A stretch of DNA of 64,000 nucleotides from contig NZ_JAHXYW010000011.1 of NCBI RefSeq assembly GCF_019969725.1, positions 148,827-212,826 of the forward strand, written 5' to 3'. The DNA comes from Neobacillus bataviensis (lineage in GTDB: Bacteria > Bacillota > Bacilli > Bacillales_B > DSM-18226). Both the position numbers and the translations under genes were made by a program. Below the pieces are notes generated by a model. The model ran no database searches, had not been told where the DNA came from, and saw only the letters and a program-made list of their open reading frames with translations. Shown in pieces: positions 7,609 through 17,383 of this stretch; position 1 is the first letter of the stretch, and every line of letters starts with the position of its first letter.

Positions 7609-9009
7609 TTAAAGGCCTGTTTTTATGTTCACTTCGGTGTTTTTCTTATTCTTAAAGTGGTAGAAAATGAAACAGACCACCAAAAATCCTAACCCTGCCA
7701 GTAAACCGACTAGCTGTGTTGGGTCGAAGGCCAGGAATATTAGGATTGACACGCAGAATACAATACAAACTATTGGGATAAATGGATAAAACGGTACCTT
7801 GTATTGTAAATCCTCTAATTTACCGCCTGCACGCAAATATTTCTTTCGAAACATCAATTGGGAAAGAGCGATCCCAATCCACGAAATGGTCACCGATATA
7901 CCTGCAATCGACATTAATAATACAAACACCGTGTCTGCAGCAATTACGCTTGTTAACAAGGACAAAAGCGAAAATATCATTGTAAACACCAGGGCTGTGA
8001 AAGGAACTTTACGTTTTGACAGCTTTCCAAATACCTTCGGTGCCATTCCATCATGCGCCATCGCCCACAGCAGGCGTGTCGATGCATAAATACAAGAGTT
8101 CCCAACCGAAAGAATGGCTGTCAGGATGACAAAATTCATAATATCTGGTGCGAATGGAATGCCCGCTAAGTCCATCAGGGTGACGAATGGACTTTCCAAT
8201 AATCCTAATTCCTTATTTGGAAAAATCGCTGATAAAATAACAATTGAAGCTAAATAAAAGACGATAATCCTAAACAGGACGTTCCGAATCGCACGTGGGA
8301 TATTCTTTTGCGGATCCTCGCTTTCACCTGCTGCAATCCCAATCAATTCCGACCCTTGATAGGAAAAAATAACGTTCATCATGGTCACAAAGAGAATGAC
8401 AAAACCCGCTGGAAACAATCCTGATGGAGCCAAGTTCTCTAAAAAGGGAGCCGGACGGTCTTCCAATGGAATAATCCCAAAAATCGCGCCAAAACCAATA
8501 ATGATAAAGAAAATGACAGCTACTACTTTAATACCCGCAAACCAATATTCCGCCTCTGCAAATCCCTTCGTCGTCAGGGCATTGAGCACGAATAACAATG
8601 CAATAAAAACAGCACACCACACCCAGACCGAAATGTCTGGGAACCACCGTTTCATCAATATTCCTGCAGCGGTGAATTCTACACCTGCCGTAGTCGCGGA
8701 TCCAATGAAATACATCCATCCGAGCGAAAATCCAGCAGATGGACTAATGAACTTACTGGCATATGTTTGAAATGACCCAGTTACTGGCATATGGACCGCG
8801 AGTTCCCCTAGGCACACCATGACAAGGTATAAAATGATTCCTCCAAATAAATACCCGATTAATGCACCGCCCGCACCTGCCTGGTTGATGGTATAACCAG
8901 CGTTTAAAAACAACCCCGTTCCAATGACTCCCCCTAACGAAAGCATAAACAAATGCCTGCGTTTCATGGATCGATTTAATTGATTTTGCGGTTCCCCTTG
9001 TTCGACCAT
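7609..9009 (-). CDS. Amino-acid permease (APC superfamily)
   Basis: This 466-aa APC-family transporter starts SMKRRHLFMLSLGGVIGTGL at residue ~10, the conserved first transmembrane helix of the AAT family. About twelve hydrophobic helices follow, including the GELAVHMPVTGSFQTYASKF loop and a SEDPQKNIPRAIRNV motif. The start is ATG 9009 with AAGGGGTG upstream; the open frame continues upstream to 9225, but that extension is only the translated GC-rich repeat and should not be annotated. It imports a cationic or related amino acid across the cytoplasmic membrane using ion symport, most likely arginine or a methylated arginine given the neighbours. RocE or GabP are the named relatives, and I do not separate them here. 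Confidence 0.88.
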   Translation of the reverse strand: MVEQGEPQNQLNRSMKRRHLFMLSLGGVIGTGLFLNAGYTINQAGAGGALIGYLFGGIILYLVMVCLGELAVHMPVTGSFQTYASKFISPSAGFSLGWMYFIGSATTAGVEFTAAGILMKRWFPDISVWVWCAVFIALLFVLNALTTKGFAEAEYWFAGIKVVAVIFFIIIGFGAIFGIIPLEDRPAPFLENLAPSGLFPAGFVILFVTMMNVIFSYQGSELIGIAAGESEDPQKNIPRAIRNVLFRIIVFYLASIVILSAIFPNKELGLLESPFVTLMDLAGIPFAPDIMNFVILTAILSVGNSCIYASTRLLWAMAHDGMAPKVFGKLSKRKVPFTALVFTMIFSLLSLLTSVIAADTVFVLLMSIAGISVTISWIGIALSQLMFRKKYLRAGGKLEDLQYKVPFYPFIPIVCIVFCVSILIFLAFDPTQLVGLLAGLGFLVVCFIFYHFKNKKNTEVNIKTGL

Positions 9010-9040
9010 ACCTCTTTCACCCCTTGTATTATACTTGCCT

Positions 9041-9230
9041 GTTGATTTCCACTCCAGGCGCTTCGCTTTCCGCGGGCGGTTCGGGGAGCCTCCTCGGCGC
9101 TTCAGCGCCTGCGGGGTCTCCCCTGTCCCGTACTCCCGCAGGACATTGAATTTCATCCTCGAATCCGCCCACGCACGTAGGAAATGCGATAGCATTTTCG
9201 AGGAGTCTCGCGCCATCCGTTCCAATCAAC
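9041..9230. repeat. GC-rich Bacillaceae-type interspersed repeat, ~190 bp
   Basis: The element starts GTTGATTTCCACTCCAGGCG and ends CGTTCCAATCAAC, so its tips are inverted (GTTGATT/AATCAAC). The interior is strikingly GC-rich and self-complementary (GAGCCTCCTCGGCGC, then GCGCCTGCGGGGTCTC) against an AT-rich background. From memory this resembles a non-coding repeat found many times in Bacillus-group genomes. The right third, from about 9150 to 9205, departs from the usual pattern. It sits between the DDAH gene and the permease, where it may split the transcript. It creates false open frames on both strands. Confidence 0.75.
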
Positions 9231-9279
9231 GCGGGCACATGATCAAAAATGTTTAACACAGCCAAAACCTAAAATCCTC

Positions 9280-10041
9280 TTAAAAGCGCAGCGACAAGCA
9301 GCTTAATCCTCCATCTAGCTTACGGAATTCTGACATATCTAGCTCTATCGTTTGATAGCCCGCATCGTTAATCTTTTGCTTTGTAATTGGGTATCCGGCA
9401 GGGATGATGACATAATCGTTTACTCGAATACAGTTTGCCGCGTATTCCTCTTCCGGTGGGACAATAATTTTTGTATATCCATTGAAATCTGGATGGTCGA
9501 TGAATTCGCCTGCCACGACAACGGTTTGATTTCCTAAATAAGAGATTCCTGTTTTTAAATGAAAGAACTTTTCCAGCGGAACAATCGTTGCCTTATAGTT
9601 TTCTAATTCTAAAATCGTTTTTAATTGTTCGGCCCCCTCCTGATTCGTCCGCGTTGAAATTCCGATATAGAAATGGTCTTCAATTTGAAGAATATCCCCT
9701 CCTTCAAGTGTTCCAGGCGCTTTAATATAATAAATATTTTCATAGAAGGATTTGATAGAGGGTTCCATTGCATGGATTTCTCCATTCCTTGTTGGTGCTC
9801 CGGGATTGGAAATGACTGCGAATCTAGGTGTCAAAACGGCGGTGTCCTCAACGAAGGTAGAATCCGGGAAATCCGCGTGACTCTGAAGGACTGTTACCTC
9901 TGTTCCGCATTTTTTCAAAGCTTCAATATAGGCTTCGTGCTGCTCTAGAGCTTTTTCTAGTAAAGGTGTTCCTAAATCGGCTGTGGTTATGCCGTTGATG
10001 TAGTTCTCTCCAGGTACTCTGACAATTGTGTTATTAAACAT
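9280..10041 (-). CDS. Dimethylarginine dimethylaminohydrolase (DDAH)
   Basis: This 253-aa guanidino-group hydrolase of the amidinotransferase/arginine deiminase superfamily has the DDAH active-site set in order: FVEDTAVL near residue 63 (acidic substrate contact), LEGGDIL near 113, HLKTGISYLG near 160 (catalytic His) and KLDGGLSCLSLRF at the C-terminus (nucleophilic Cys). DDAH converts NG-methylated arginines to citrulline plus methylamine or dimethylamine. The start has GGGGGAAATAATC upstream. It follows the second amidinohydrolase by 18 bases, so the two are co-transcribed. A free-arginine deiminase role is less likely because ADI proteins are about 400 aa. Sure of family; substrate preference is inferred. 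Confidence 0.88.
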   Translation of the reverse strand: MFNNTIVRVPGENYINGITTADLGTPLLEKALEQHEAYIEALKKCGTEVTVLQSHADFPDSTFVEDTAVLTPRFAVISNPGAPTRNGEIHAMEPSIKSFYENIYYIKAPGTLEGGDILQIEDHFYIGISTRTNQEGAEQLKTILELENYKATIVPLEKFFHLKTGISYLGNQTVVVAGEFIDHPDFNGYTKIIVPPEEEYAANCIRVNDYVIIPAGYPITKQKINDAGYQTIELDMSEFRKLDGGLSCLSLRF

Positions 10042-10059
10042 GATTATTTCCCCCTTTTA

Positions 10060-10926
10060 TTAATTACGAACCACTGGACATGTTAGACATGTCGGCCCGC
10101 CCGTTCCTAAATAAGAAATTTCATTGCCTTCATATTCGTAAACCGTTGCCCCGGCCTCTACTAATTTTCCCTTTGTGTAAGGGTTTCCAGAAACCATCAA
10201 ACAAACACGCGGTGCTAACGCAAGAACATTGCAGGCAAGCCGGTGATATTCCTCATGGGGCACTTCAATGAGCTGAAAGCCGCGTTTGATGAGCAGCTGT
10301 CGTAAAAAGACCGGCATCAACCGAGAATAAACAACAGCCAAATTGTCGTCGACAATACTTATAAATGACATGAGATGAAGACACTCTTCTTCCCCTTGAT
10401 CATGAGGGAGCTGAACCACGATACATTCATCGACTATATCCCTAGTCATTTCCTTGATTTGTTCAATTGCTTCATCATTCGTTCGATAGCCGCGCCCAAT
10501 TAATAATGTGCGATCATCGAGCCAAACAAGGTCCCCCCCGTCTGCTGTCGCCTCTCCCGTGAGTTCTCCAAGAATTGGAATATCCTTTTCTAGCAAAAAT
10601 TTTTTATAGGCTTCGGCCTCAGGCTGACGTAATTTTTTCCCTGATTTTAAAATAATCGCGCCCTTTTTCGTAAATTTAACGGGATCATGGGCATAAAGCG
10701 AATCTAAACCAACACCTTCTGAAGCAGGTAAATATTCAATGTTTTCCACATGATTGTTCATAATCTCTAGAAATTGTTCATATTCCCGCTCTGCCTTGGT
10801 AAAATCAGGTTCACTGATATAATTGAATCTCTTCCATTCCTTATTTAAATGCTCCTGATTAAGAAAAGCGTCTTTGGGATGCTTGACGATTACTCGGTTA
10901 AGCTTTTTATGCATTGATGCTAGCAT
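10060..10926 (-). CDS. Amidinotransferase/arginine deiminase-superfamily hydrolase
   Basis: This 288-aa member of the same fold as its downstream neighbour is only distantly similar to it. Visible active-site elements are the ATADGGDLVWLDDRTLLIG segment, CLHLMSFISI (catalytic His) and GTGGPTCLTCPVV near the C-terminus (candidate Cys nucleophile, with a second Cys three residues on). It begins the operon and its start faces the IclR regulator. Having two different guanidino-modifying enzymes side by side suggests a route for two linked substrates, or one hydrolase acting on arginine-like and one on methylated compounds. The particular reaction cannot be read from the sequence. ATG 10926 is used; the in-frame ATG at 10914 is possible. 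Confidence 0.8.
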   Translation of the reverse strand: MLASMHKKLNRVIVKHPKDAFLNQEHLNKEWKRFNYISEPDFTKAEREYEQFLEIMNNHVENIEYLPASEGVGLDSLYAHDPVKFTKKGAIILKSGKKLRQPEAEAYKKFLLEKDIPILGELTGEATADGGDLVWLDDRTLLIGRGYRTNDEAIEQIKEMTRDIVDECIVVQLPHDQGEEECLHLMSFISIVDDNLAVVYSRLMPVFLRQLLIKRGFQLIEVPHEEYHRLACNVLALAPRVCLMVSGNPYTKGKLVEAGATVYEYEGNEISYLGTGGPTCLTCPVVRN

Positions 10927-11073
10927 GAATTTTTATTTCCCCCTTTCATTTTTCCGCATAGTGGAATATAATTCTTATTAACGGAAAACTTATATTTATG
11001 ATATTAATGCAGCTGGTTTTGCATGTCAATATATTTAGAATTGACTGAAAAATTATTTTTAGGGGTTGAAGTG

Positions 11074-11817
11074 ATGCAAACAATTGATCGAGCCATGCAA
11101 GTAATTAAAGTTCTTGCCGGAAATGACACGAAGCGCTGGTATTCCATTACTGATTTATCTAAGGAATGCGAGCTCCCGGTCAGCACGATGCATCGTTTGT
11201 TACATTCGATGATGCAGCACGGATTAATTCAACAGGAAGCCGAAACAAAACTGTATTCAATGGGCAATGCCTGGTTGGAGTATGGCTTGCAGATGTATGA
11301 TACCTTTGATTTTGTCGGGCTTATCCGCCCTGAAATGGAGGCATTGATGCACGAGTGCGAGGAAAGTGTTTATTTTAGTAAACCCATTGGCCTGGAATCG
11401 TTAATCGTAGAAAGAATTGACTGCCCGCATAACCCGATTCGCATTTATGACCAACTGGGAATCCGCATTCCGATGAATATTGGGGCCGCCAATAAAGTCA
11501 TGTTAGCCCATATGCCCAAAAATGAGGCTGTAAAGATCATTAAAAAGCTGGGACCTATCGAAGAAGACAAAGCGGACTTTTTAAATTTATTGAACAAAAT
11601 TCATAGCAATGGATTTGCCGAAAGTCATGGTGAAAGAACGAAAGGCACTTCATCTGTCGCTGCCCCAATCTTTGACCATTCCAATGAATTGATAGGTGCC
11701 ATCAGCATCGGGTATGTCAGCTTTAATGTAACAGAAGAAAGAGAAAACTTTTTAAGAAATAAAGTGATGGAATACGGCATGCGCATTTCTACTAAATTGG
11801 GAAGAAAAAGAAGTTAG
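11074..11817 (+). CDS. IclR-family transcriptional regulator
   Basis: This 247-aa IclR regulator has an N-terminal winged helix (TIDRAMQVIKVLAGND, then STMHRLLHSMMQHGLI) and a C-terminal effector domain (ERTKGTSSVAAPIFDHSNEL, GAISIGY). The start is the ATG at 11074 with AGGGG eight bases upstream; a GTG at 11071 is almost equivalent, and the in-frame ATG at 11023 has no ribosome binding site. It is transcribed divergently from the two guanidino hydrolases with about 147 bases between starts, the usual layout for a regulator and its target operon. It probably senses the guanidino substrate or a breakdown product. Confidence 0.9.
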   Translation: MQTIDRAMQVIKVLAGNDTKRWYSITDLSKECELPVSTMHRLLHSMMQHGLIQQEAETKLYSMGNAWLEYGLQMYDTFDFVGLIRPEMEALMHECEESVYFSKPIGLESLIVERIDCPHNPIRIYDQLGIRIPMNIGAANKVMLAHMPKNEAVKIIKKLGPIEEDKADFLNLLNKIHSNGFAESHGERTKGTSSVAAPIFDHSNELIGAISIGYVSFNVTEERENFLRNKVMEYGMRISTKLGRKRS

Positions 11818-11841
11818 TGGTTATCCACTAACTTCTTTTTT
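11806..11841. terminator. Bidirectional terminator
   Basis: A 15-bp stem (AAAAGAAGTTAGTGG / CCACTAACTTCTTTT) with a TTAT loop has A and T runs on both sides. It serves the IclR gene and the convergent lipoprotein gene, and overlaps both gene ends. Confidence 0.9.
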
Positions 11842-12494
11842 CATGAAATAGGAATTTGGATAGTTTGTGCTTCTTCAAGTCTTTCCTGTTTAACGTTATA
11901 GACATCGCTTGTTAAGACTTTTATCCAGTCAATCTTTTGGCTTTTTGTATCCTTTACAATAAAACCAAGGCTGCCACGTTTTACTTCATCCCCTTCTAAA
12001 ACGCCATTGAGATGTTCGAGATACATATCCTGATTCCAGTCTGCCTTTACACCCGTATTGGTCTCAAATAGTGCAACAGGAGCAAATTGCCGTTTTTCTT
12101 TTGAAAGGTTTTTAATATCGACGCTTATTTTTATAAAGTCAAACTCTTCGGCTTCTGTTAACGGATGAAAATAGTCAATTAAACTGTAATCTGGGCGGTA
12201 ATGAAGCAGCTTTACTTCCCTTATTGTGTACTCAATATCGCCAAAATGATAAGTCTTGTTTACCTGCTTCATTGCTTTTAGTGTGGCTTCCCCTTTTTCA
12301 TCCGTAAAGGACTGGCCTGGTCTTTGCAAAGTGGAGTCATCCGTCACCTGAGGGCTGTTATAATAGGCGTCATGCTCCGCTTCTGAAATCTTTTTTTCAT
12401 GGGGTTGTTCAGCTTTCGAATTAGATTGAATAGATGATAACGAACAGCCTGCGAGAAGAAAAACAAATGAAAAAATGAACATAATCTGTTTCAC
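11841..12494 (-). CDS. DUF4352-like lipoprotein
   Basis: The start is the GTG at 12494, eight bases after GGAGGA; it gives a compact signal (KQIMFIFSFVFLLAGCS) with a lipobox, whereas the longer open frame from 12572 would bury it. The 217-aa lipoprotein has a charged linker and then a domain of mainly predicted beta strands (YHFGDIEYTIREVKLL, FDFIKISVDIKNLSKEKRQF, GSLGFIVKDTKS). This is the pattern of DUF4352/telokin-like extracellular domains that stabilise or sense at the cell surface. No catalytic motif is seen. It stands alone between two terminators. Function unknown. Confidence 0.75.
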   Translation of the reverse strand: MKQIMFIFSFVFLLAGCSLSSIQSNSKAEQPHEKKISEAEHDAYYNSPQVTDDSTLQRPGQSFTDEKGEATLKAMKQVNKTYHFGDIEYTIREVKLLHYRPDYSLIDYFHPLTEAEEFDFIKISVDIKNLSKEKRQFAPVALFETNTGVKADWNQDMYLEHLNGVLEGDEVKRGSLGFIVKDTKSQKIDWIKVLTSDVYNVKQERLEEAQTIQIPIS

Positions 12495-12528
12495 ATTGAC
12501 TCCTCCAATCGGGTAGAAAGGACCTTTT

Positions 12529-12566
12529 TGAAAAAGAATCCCGCCGCAAAGAGCTGCGGGATTTTT
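12529..12566 (-). terminator. Terminator of alkaline phosphatase gene
   Basis: Stem AATCCCGC/GCGGGATT with an 11-base loop. On the minus strand it is followed by TTCTTTTT. It lies 12 bases after the phosphatase stop and directly before the lipoprotein promoter region. Confidence 0.8.
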
Positions 12567-12578
12567 TATCATGAAAAC

Positions 12579-13970
12579 TTACTTATCTTCGATTACAGTT
12601 TTTTTATTGCCTTTTTCAAGGAGGTCAAAAATGATTTTGGCATTATCGGTGTTGTCGATTTGACCTGCAAAGCGTTCGCTGGCAGGACCAAATGCATATA
12701 CATTTACGTCCTCACCCGTGTGACCGCCAGTCGTCCAGCCTGTGAATGAACGGGTGTCAATGATTTGTTCAATGGCATTATCGATATCTACCACTCTTTT
12801 GAAATCAGCAGCATCTTTGACTGACTGAATTTCTTTATCGGTTAATGGAAGATCAAGATATTTGGTCAACGTTTCTTTCACATCGGAACCACCTGCGATT
12901 TGCTCAGCCATAAAATCCGGTGTGCGTTTCGCTGCCTTAATAGGAGCACTGAACCAGTTGTACTCGCCACGGGCACCAATGGAGTAACCGCCGGTAGAAT
13001 GGTCGGCCGTTGCTACAACCAGCGTATGCCCGTCCTTTTTAGCGAAATCAATCGCTGCTTTGAATGCTTTTTCGAAGTCATCCATTTCACTCATGGCACC
13101 GACGATATCATTGTCATGTCCGGCCCAGTCAATTTGGCTTCCCTCCACCATCAAGAAGAAGCCTTTTTTATTTTGATTTAGACGTTCAATGGCCGCATTC
13201 GTCATATCAGCAAGCGAAGGCATTTCTTCTGTACGGTCAATCATTTTCGGCATGCCGCGCTTCGCAAAAAGCCCAAGCACCTGGTCATTGTTGTCCTTTT
13301 TCAATTCCTGAAGGTTTGAAACAGCGCTGTAGCCATCCTTTTGGAATTCCTCAACAAGGTTACGGTCTTTGCGAATAAATAAATCTGAACCGCCGCCTAG
13401 AAGGACATCAATTTTGTGTTTTCCGTTAACCCTTTCATCAAAATAATCATCCGCTATCGCATTCATATTATTACGGTTTACATCATGCGAACCGAAGGAT
13501 GCTGGCGTTGCGTGCGTGATTTCGGAAGTCGCGACTAGACCTGTTGCTTTTCCCTGTTCTTTCGCAGCTTCAAGTACTGTTTTCACTTCTGATTGATCAT
13601 TGTCGACCGCTATGGCGGCATTGTAGGTTTTTACTCCCGCTGCCATTGCTGTCGCAGCCGATGCCGAGTCGGTTACATTCTGTTTTGGATCTTCTGGGTA
13701 TGTAGTTTGCTGCCCGACGAGGTATTTATCTAACTCAGTAGGTTCAACGAATTTAGTAGCAGGATTATCCTTTAAATAACGGTAGGCTGACGTATAGGAA
13801 ACACCCATTCCATCACCAATAAGAAAAATTACGTTTTTAATTTCAGCATTGGTGTTTACTGGTTTATTTGTTTGCGCCTTCACAGCGTTTGTACCTTCAA
13901 AACCCGCAAATGCTAAAGTTGAGACCATAGCTAATGGAAGAATCTTTTTAACTAGGTTTTTCTTAAACAA
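12579..13970 (-). CDS. Secreted alkaline phosphatase (PhoA family)
   Basis: The start is a TTG at 13970 after AAGGGGGAAATTAAA; the longer open frame to 14054 would overlap the promoter. The 463-aa product has a signal peptide (KKNLVKKILPLAMVSTLAF, likely cleaved after VKA). Active-site features follow: IFLIGDGMG (metal ligand Asp), VTDSASAATAMAAGVKT with nucleophile Ser about residue 102, THATPASF, EGSQIDWAGH, VATADHSTGG and TGGHTGEDV, covering the metal-binding His and Asp residues of the PhoA fold. It releases inorganic phosphate from esters outside the cell. The Bacillus counterparts are PhoA/PhoB and I do not choose between them. PhoP-type repeats upstream support induction by phosphate starvation. 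Confidence 0.93.
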   Translation of the reverse strand: MFKKNLVKKILPLAMVSTLAFAGFEGTNAVKAQTNKPVNTNAEIKNVIFLIGDGMGVSYTSAYRYLKDNPATKFVEPTELDKYLVGQQTTYPEDPKQNVTDSASAATAMAAGVKTYNAAIAVDNDQSEVKTVLEAAKEQGKATGLVATSEITHATPASFGSHDVNRNNMNAIADDYFDERVNGKHKIDVLLGGGSDLFIRKDRNLVEEFQKDGYSAVSNLQELKKDNNDQVLGLFAKRGMPKMIDRTEEMPSLADMTNAAIERLNQNKKGFFLMVEGSQIDWAGHDNDIVGAMSEMDDFEKAFKAAIDFAKKDGHTLVVATADHSTGGYSIGARGEYNWFSAPIKAAKRTPDFMAEQIAGGSDVKETLTKYLDLPLTDKEIQSVKDAADFKRVVDIDNAIEQIIDTRSFTGWTTGGHTGEDVNVYAFGPASERFAGQIDNTDNAKIIFDLLEKGNKKTVIEDK

Positions 13971-14009
13971 TTTAATTTCCCCCTTAAAAATAGTTATCGT
14001 ACGATTTTC

Positions 14010-14051
14010 ATTATAGAGAGGTAGTTTTAAGACAATGTAAAGAATTGTAAA
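14010..14051 (-). promoter_or_regulatory. Likely PhoP-boxed promoter of alkaline phosphatase
   Basis: Read on the minus strand, positions 14051 to 14024 hold three TT(T/A)ACA-like hexamers spaced exactly 11 bp: TTTACA, TTACAT (offset within TTTACAT) and TAAAAC. A TATAAT box at 14015-14010 follows eight bases later. PhoP of Bacillus binds direct TTAACA-like repeats with ~5-bp spacers just upstream of the -10, so the layout fits. The rest of the 13971-14279 gap is AT-rich and holds the MFS ribosome binding site (GAAAGGCG) but nothing else recognised. Confidence 0.6.
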
Positions 14052-14279
14052 CATCCGAAAATCAAAAAAGAGAATTATTAGGAATTTTACCCCAGTCCTT
14101 TTAAAAAAATTGATAAAACTTCTAATTTCTAGCGCCCTCTCCCCCTACTTATTACCTACTTTTCTTAATCATTTCTTTACAAAAAACGAACAATTGCTGT
14201 TTCTCATTTTTTTCTTTTAATATTTGAAATATTGTTGTATCTTTGATAGGAATGAATTAAATTTCGAAAGGCGAAACGT

Positions 14280-15488
14280 ATGTGGAAAAACAGAAATGTA
14301 TGGATTTTATTAACGGGAGAATTTATTGCTGGACTGGGTTTGTGGTTTGGCATAATTGGTAATTTGGAATTCATGCAGGACATGCTCCCCTCAGACTTCT
14401 TAAAATCACTCCTTCTAGCAGGTGGACTGCTTGCAGGAATTGCGGTTGGGCCATATGCCGGCAGACTTACCGATCATTCGAGTAAGAAAAGGGTCATGCT
14501 TATCGCTGGTTTTGTGAGGGCTGTCAGTGTAATCTTTATGCTCATTGCCATTGCAACTAAATCAATATGGTGGATGGCCATTTTTCTAGTTTTGCTTCAA
14601 ATTTCAGCCGCTTTCTATTTTCCTGCCCTTCAAGCAGCCCTTCCAATGGTCGTTTCTGATAAGGAACTGCTCCGTTTAAATGGAGTTCATATGAATGTCT
14701 CGACTCTTTCCCGTATTATCGGAACAGGATTGGCCGGACTTTTGCTGGTCATCATGCCGCTATCAATGCTTTATGTGAGTTCTCTGGTTGCATATATCGG
14801 ATTATTCATCCTTACTTGGTTCTTGGATATTGATGAAAGCAAGGGAATTCAGCAAGTTAAGAAAAGCACTTTAGAAAAGACCAGTTTTAAAGATGTTTTT
14901 CCGATTATAACAAATCTGCCAATTGTTTATATGACCCTCATCATGACACTGGTCCCCGTTTTGTTTCTCGGAGGATTTAATCTTATGGTGATTAATATCA
15001 GTGAAATTCAGGATAGTTCCGCCATTAAAGGGTGGATTTACACGGCGGAGGGTATCTCCTTTATGATTGGTGCTTTCTTCATCAAACAAATCAGTGACAG
15101 AATTACTCCCTATTTCATTCTGTTTGCTTGTTCATTTTTGATTGGGTTATCGGAGGTAATGCTCTATTTAGCAAACCTTCCGGTGGTAACAATTGCCGCC
15201 TTTGTGTTATTTGGATTTTCTGTCGGCTGTTTTTTCCCGACAACGGCCACTATCTTCCAAACAATGGTACCGAAGGATTTCCATGGACGATTCTTCTCTT
15301 TCCGAAACATGCTTGACCGAATTAGCTTCCAGATTGTTCTTCTTATTAGCGGATTTCTGTTAGATTTGATTGGTCTCCAGCTCATGTGTGTCCTTTTCGG
15401 AAGTCTATCGCTTATCATGACCGCTATCTTTTATTTAAGGCACCACCACATTCAACCCCCGACCCGCACAATAAAACAAGAAAAATAA
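14280..15488 (+). CDS. MFS transporter (drug-efflux type)
   Basis: This 402-aa major facilitator has about twelve hydrophobic helices. The A-loop motif between helices 2 and 3 reads GPYAGRLTDHSSKKRVML, a good match to the G-x3-D/GR-GRR family signature in drug/proton antiporters, and the overall pattern resembles MefA/macrolide-efflux relatives in Bacillus. A Phe-rich start (WILLTGEFIAGLGLWF) leads helix 1. It is a single gene with its own GAAAGGCG site and is closed by a terminator shared with the convergent reductase. Substrate unknown. Confidence 0.85.
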   Translation: MWKNRNVWILLTGEFIAGLGLWFGIIGNLEFMQDMLPSDFLKSLLLAGGLLAGIAVGPYAGRLTDHSSKKRVMLIAGFVRAVSVIFMLIAIATKSIWWMAIFLVLLQISAAFYFPALQAALPMVVSDKELLRLNGVHMNVSTLSRIIGTGLAGLLLVIMPLSMLYVSSLVAYIGLFILTWFLDIDESKGIQQVKKSTLEKTSFKDVFPIITNLPIVYMTLIMTLVPVLFLGGFNLMVINISEIQDSSAIKGWIYTAEGISFMIGAFFIKQISDRITPYFILFACSFLIGLSEVMLYLANLPVVTIAAFVLFGFSVGCFFPTTATIFQTMVPKDFHGRFFSFRNMLDRISFQIVLLISGFLLDLIGLQLMCVLFGSLSLIMTAIFYLRHHHIQPPTRTIKQEK

Positions 15489-15490
15489 AA

Positions 15491-15533
15491 AAAACGGCCC
15501 CATCCACTGTTTGTGATTGGGGCCGGTTTATAT
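15491..15533. terminator. Bidirectional terminator
   Basis: Stem CGGCCCC/GGGGCCG with flanking A and T tracts lies between the convergent MFS and reductase genes. Confidence 0.85.
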
Positions 15534-15534
15534 T

Positions 15535-17369
<1,835 letters not shown>

Positions 17370-17383
17370 GCTCAGCTCCCCCT

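Noticed and set aside
9010..9225. N-terminal extension of the amino-acid permease
   Set aside because: It is the translated GC-rich repeat; the ATG at 9009 has a proper ribosome binding site and a normal family start.
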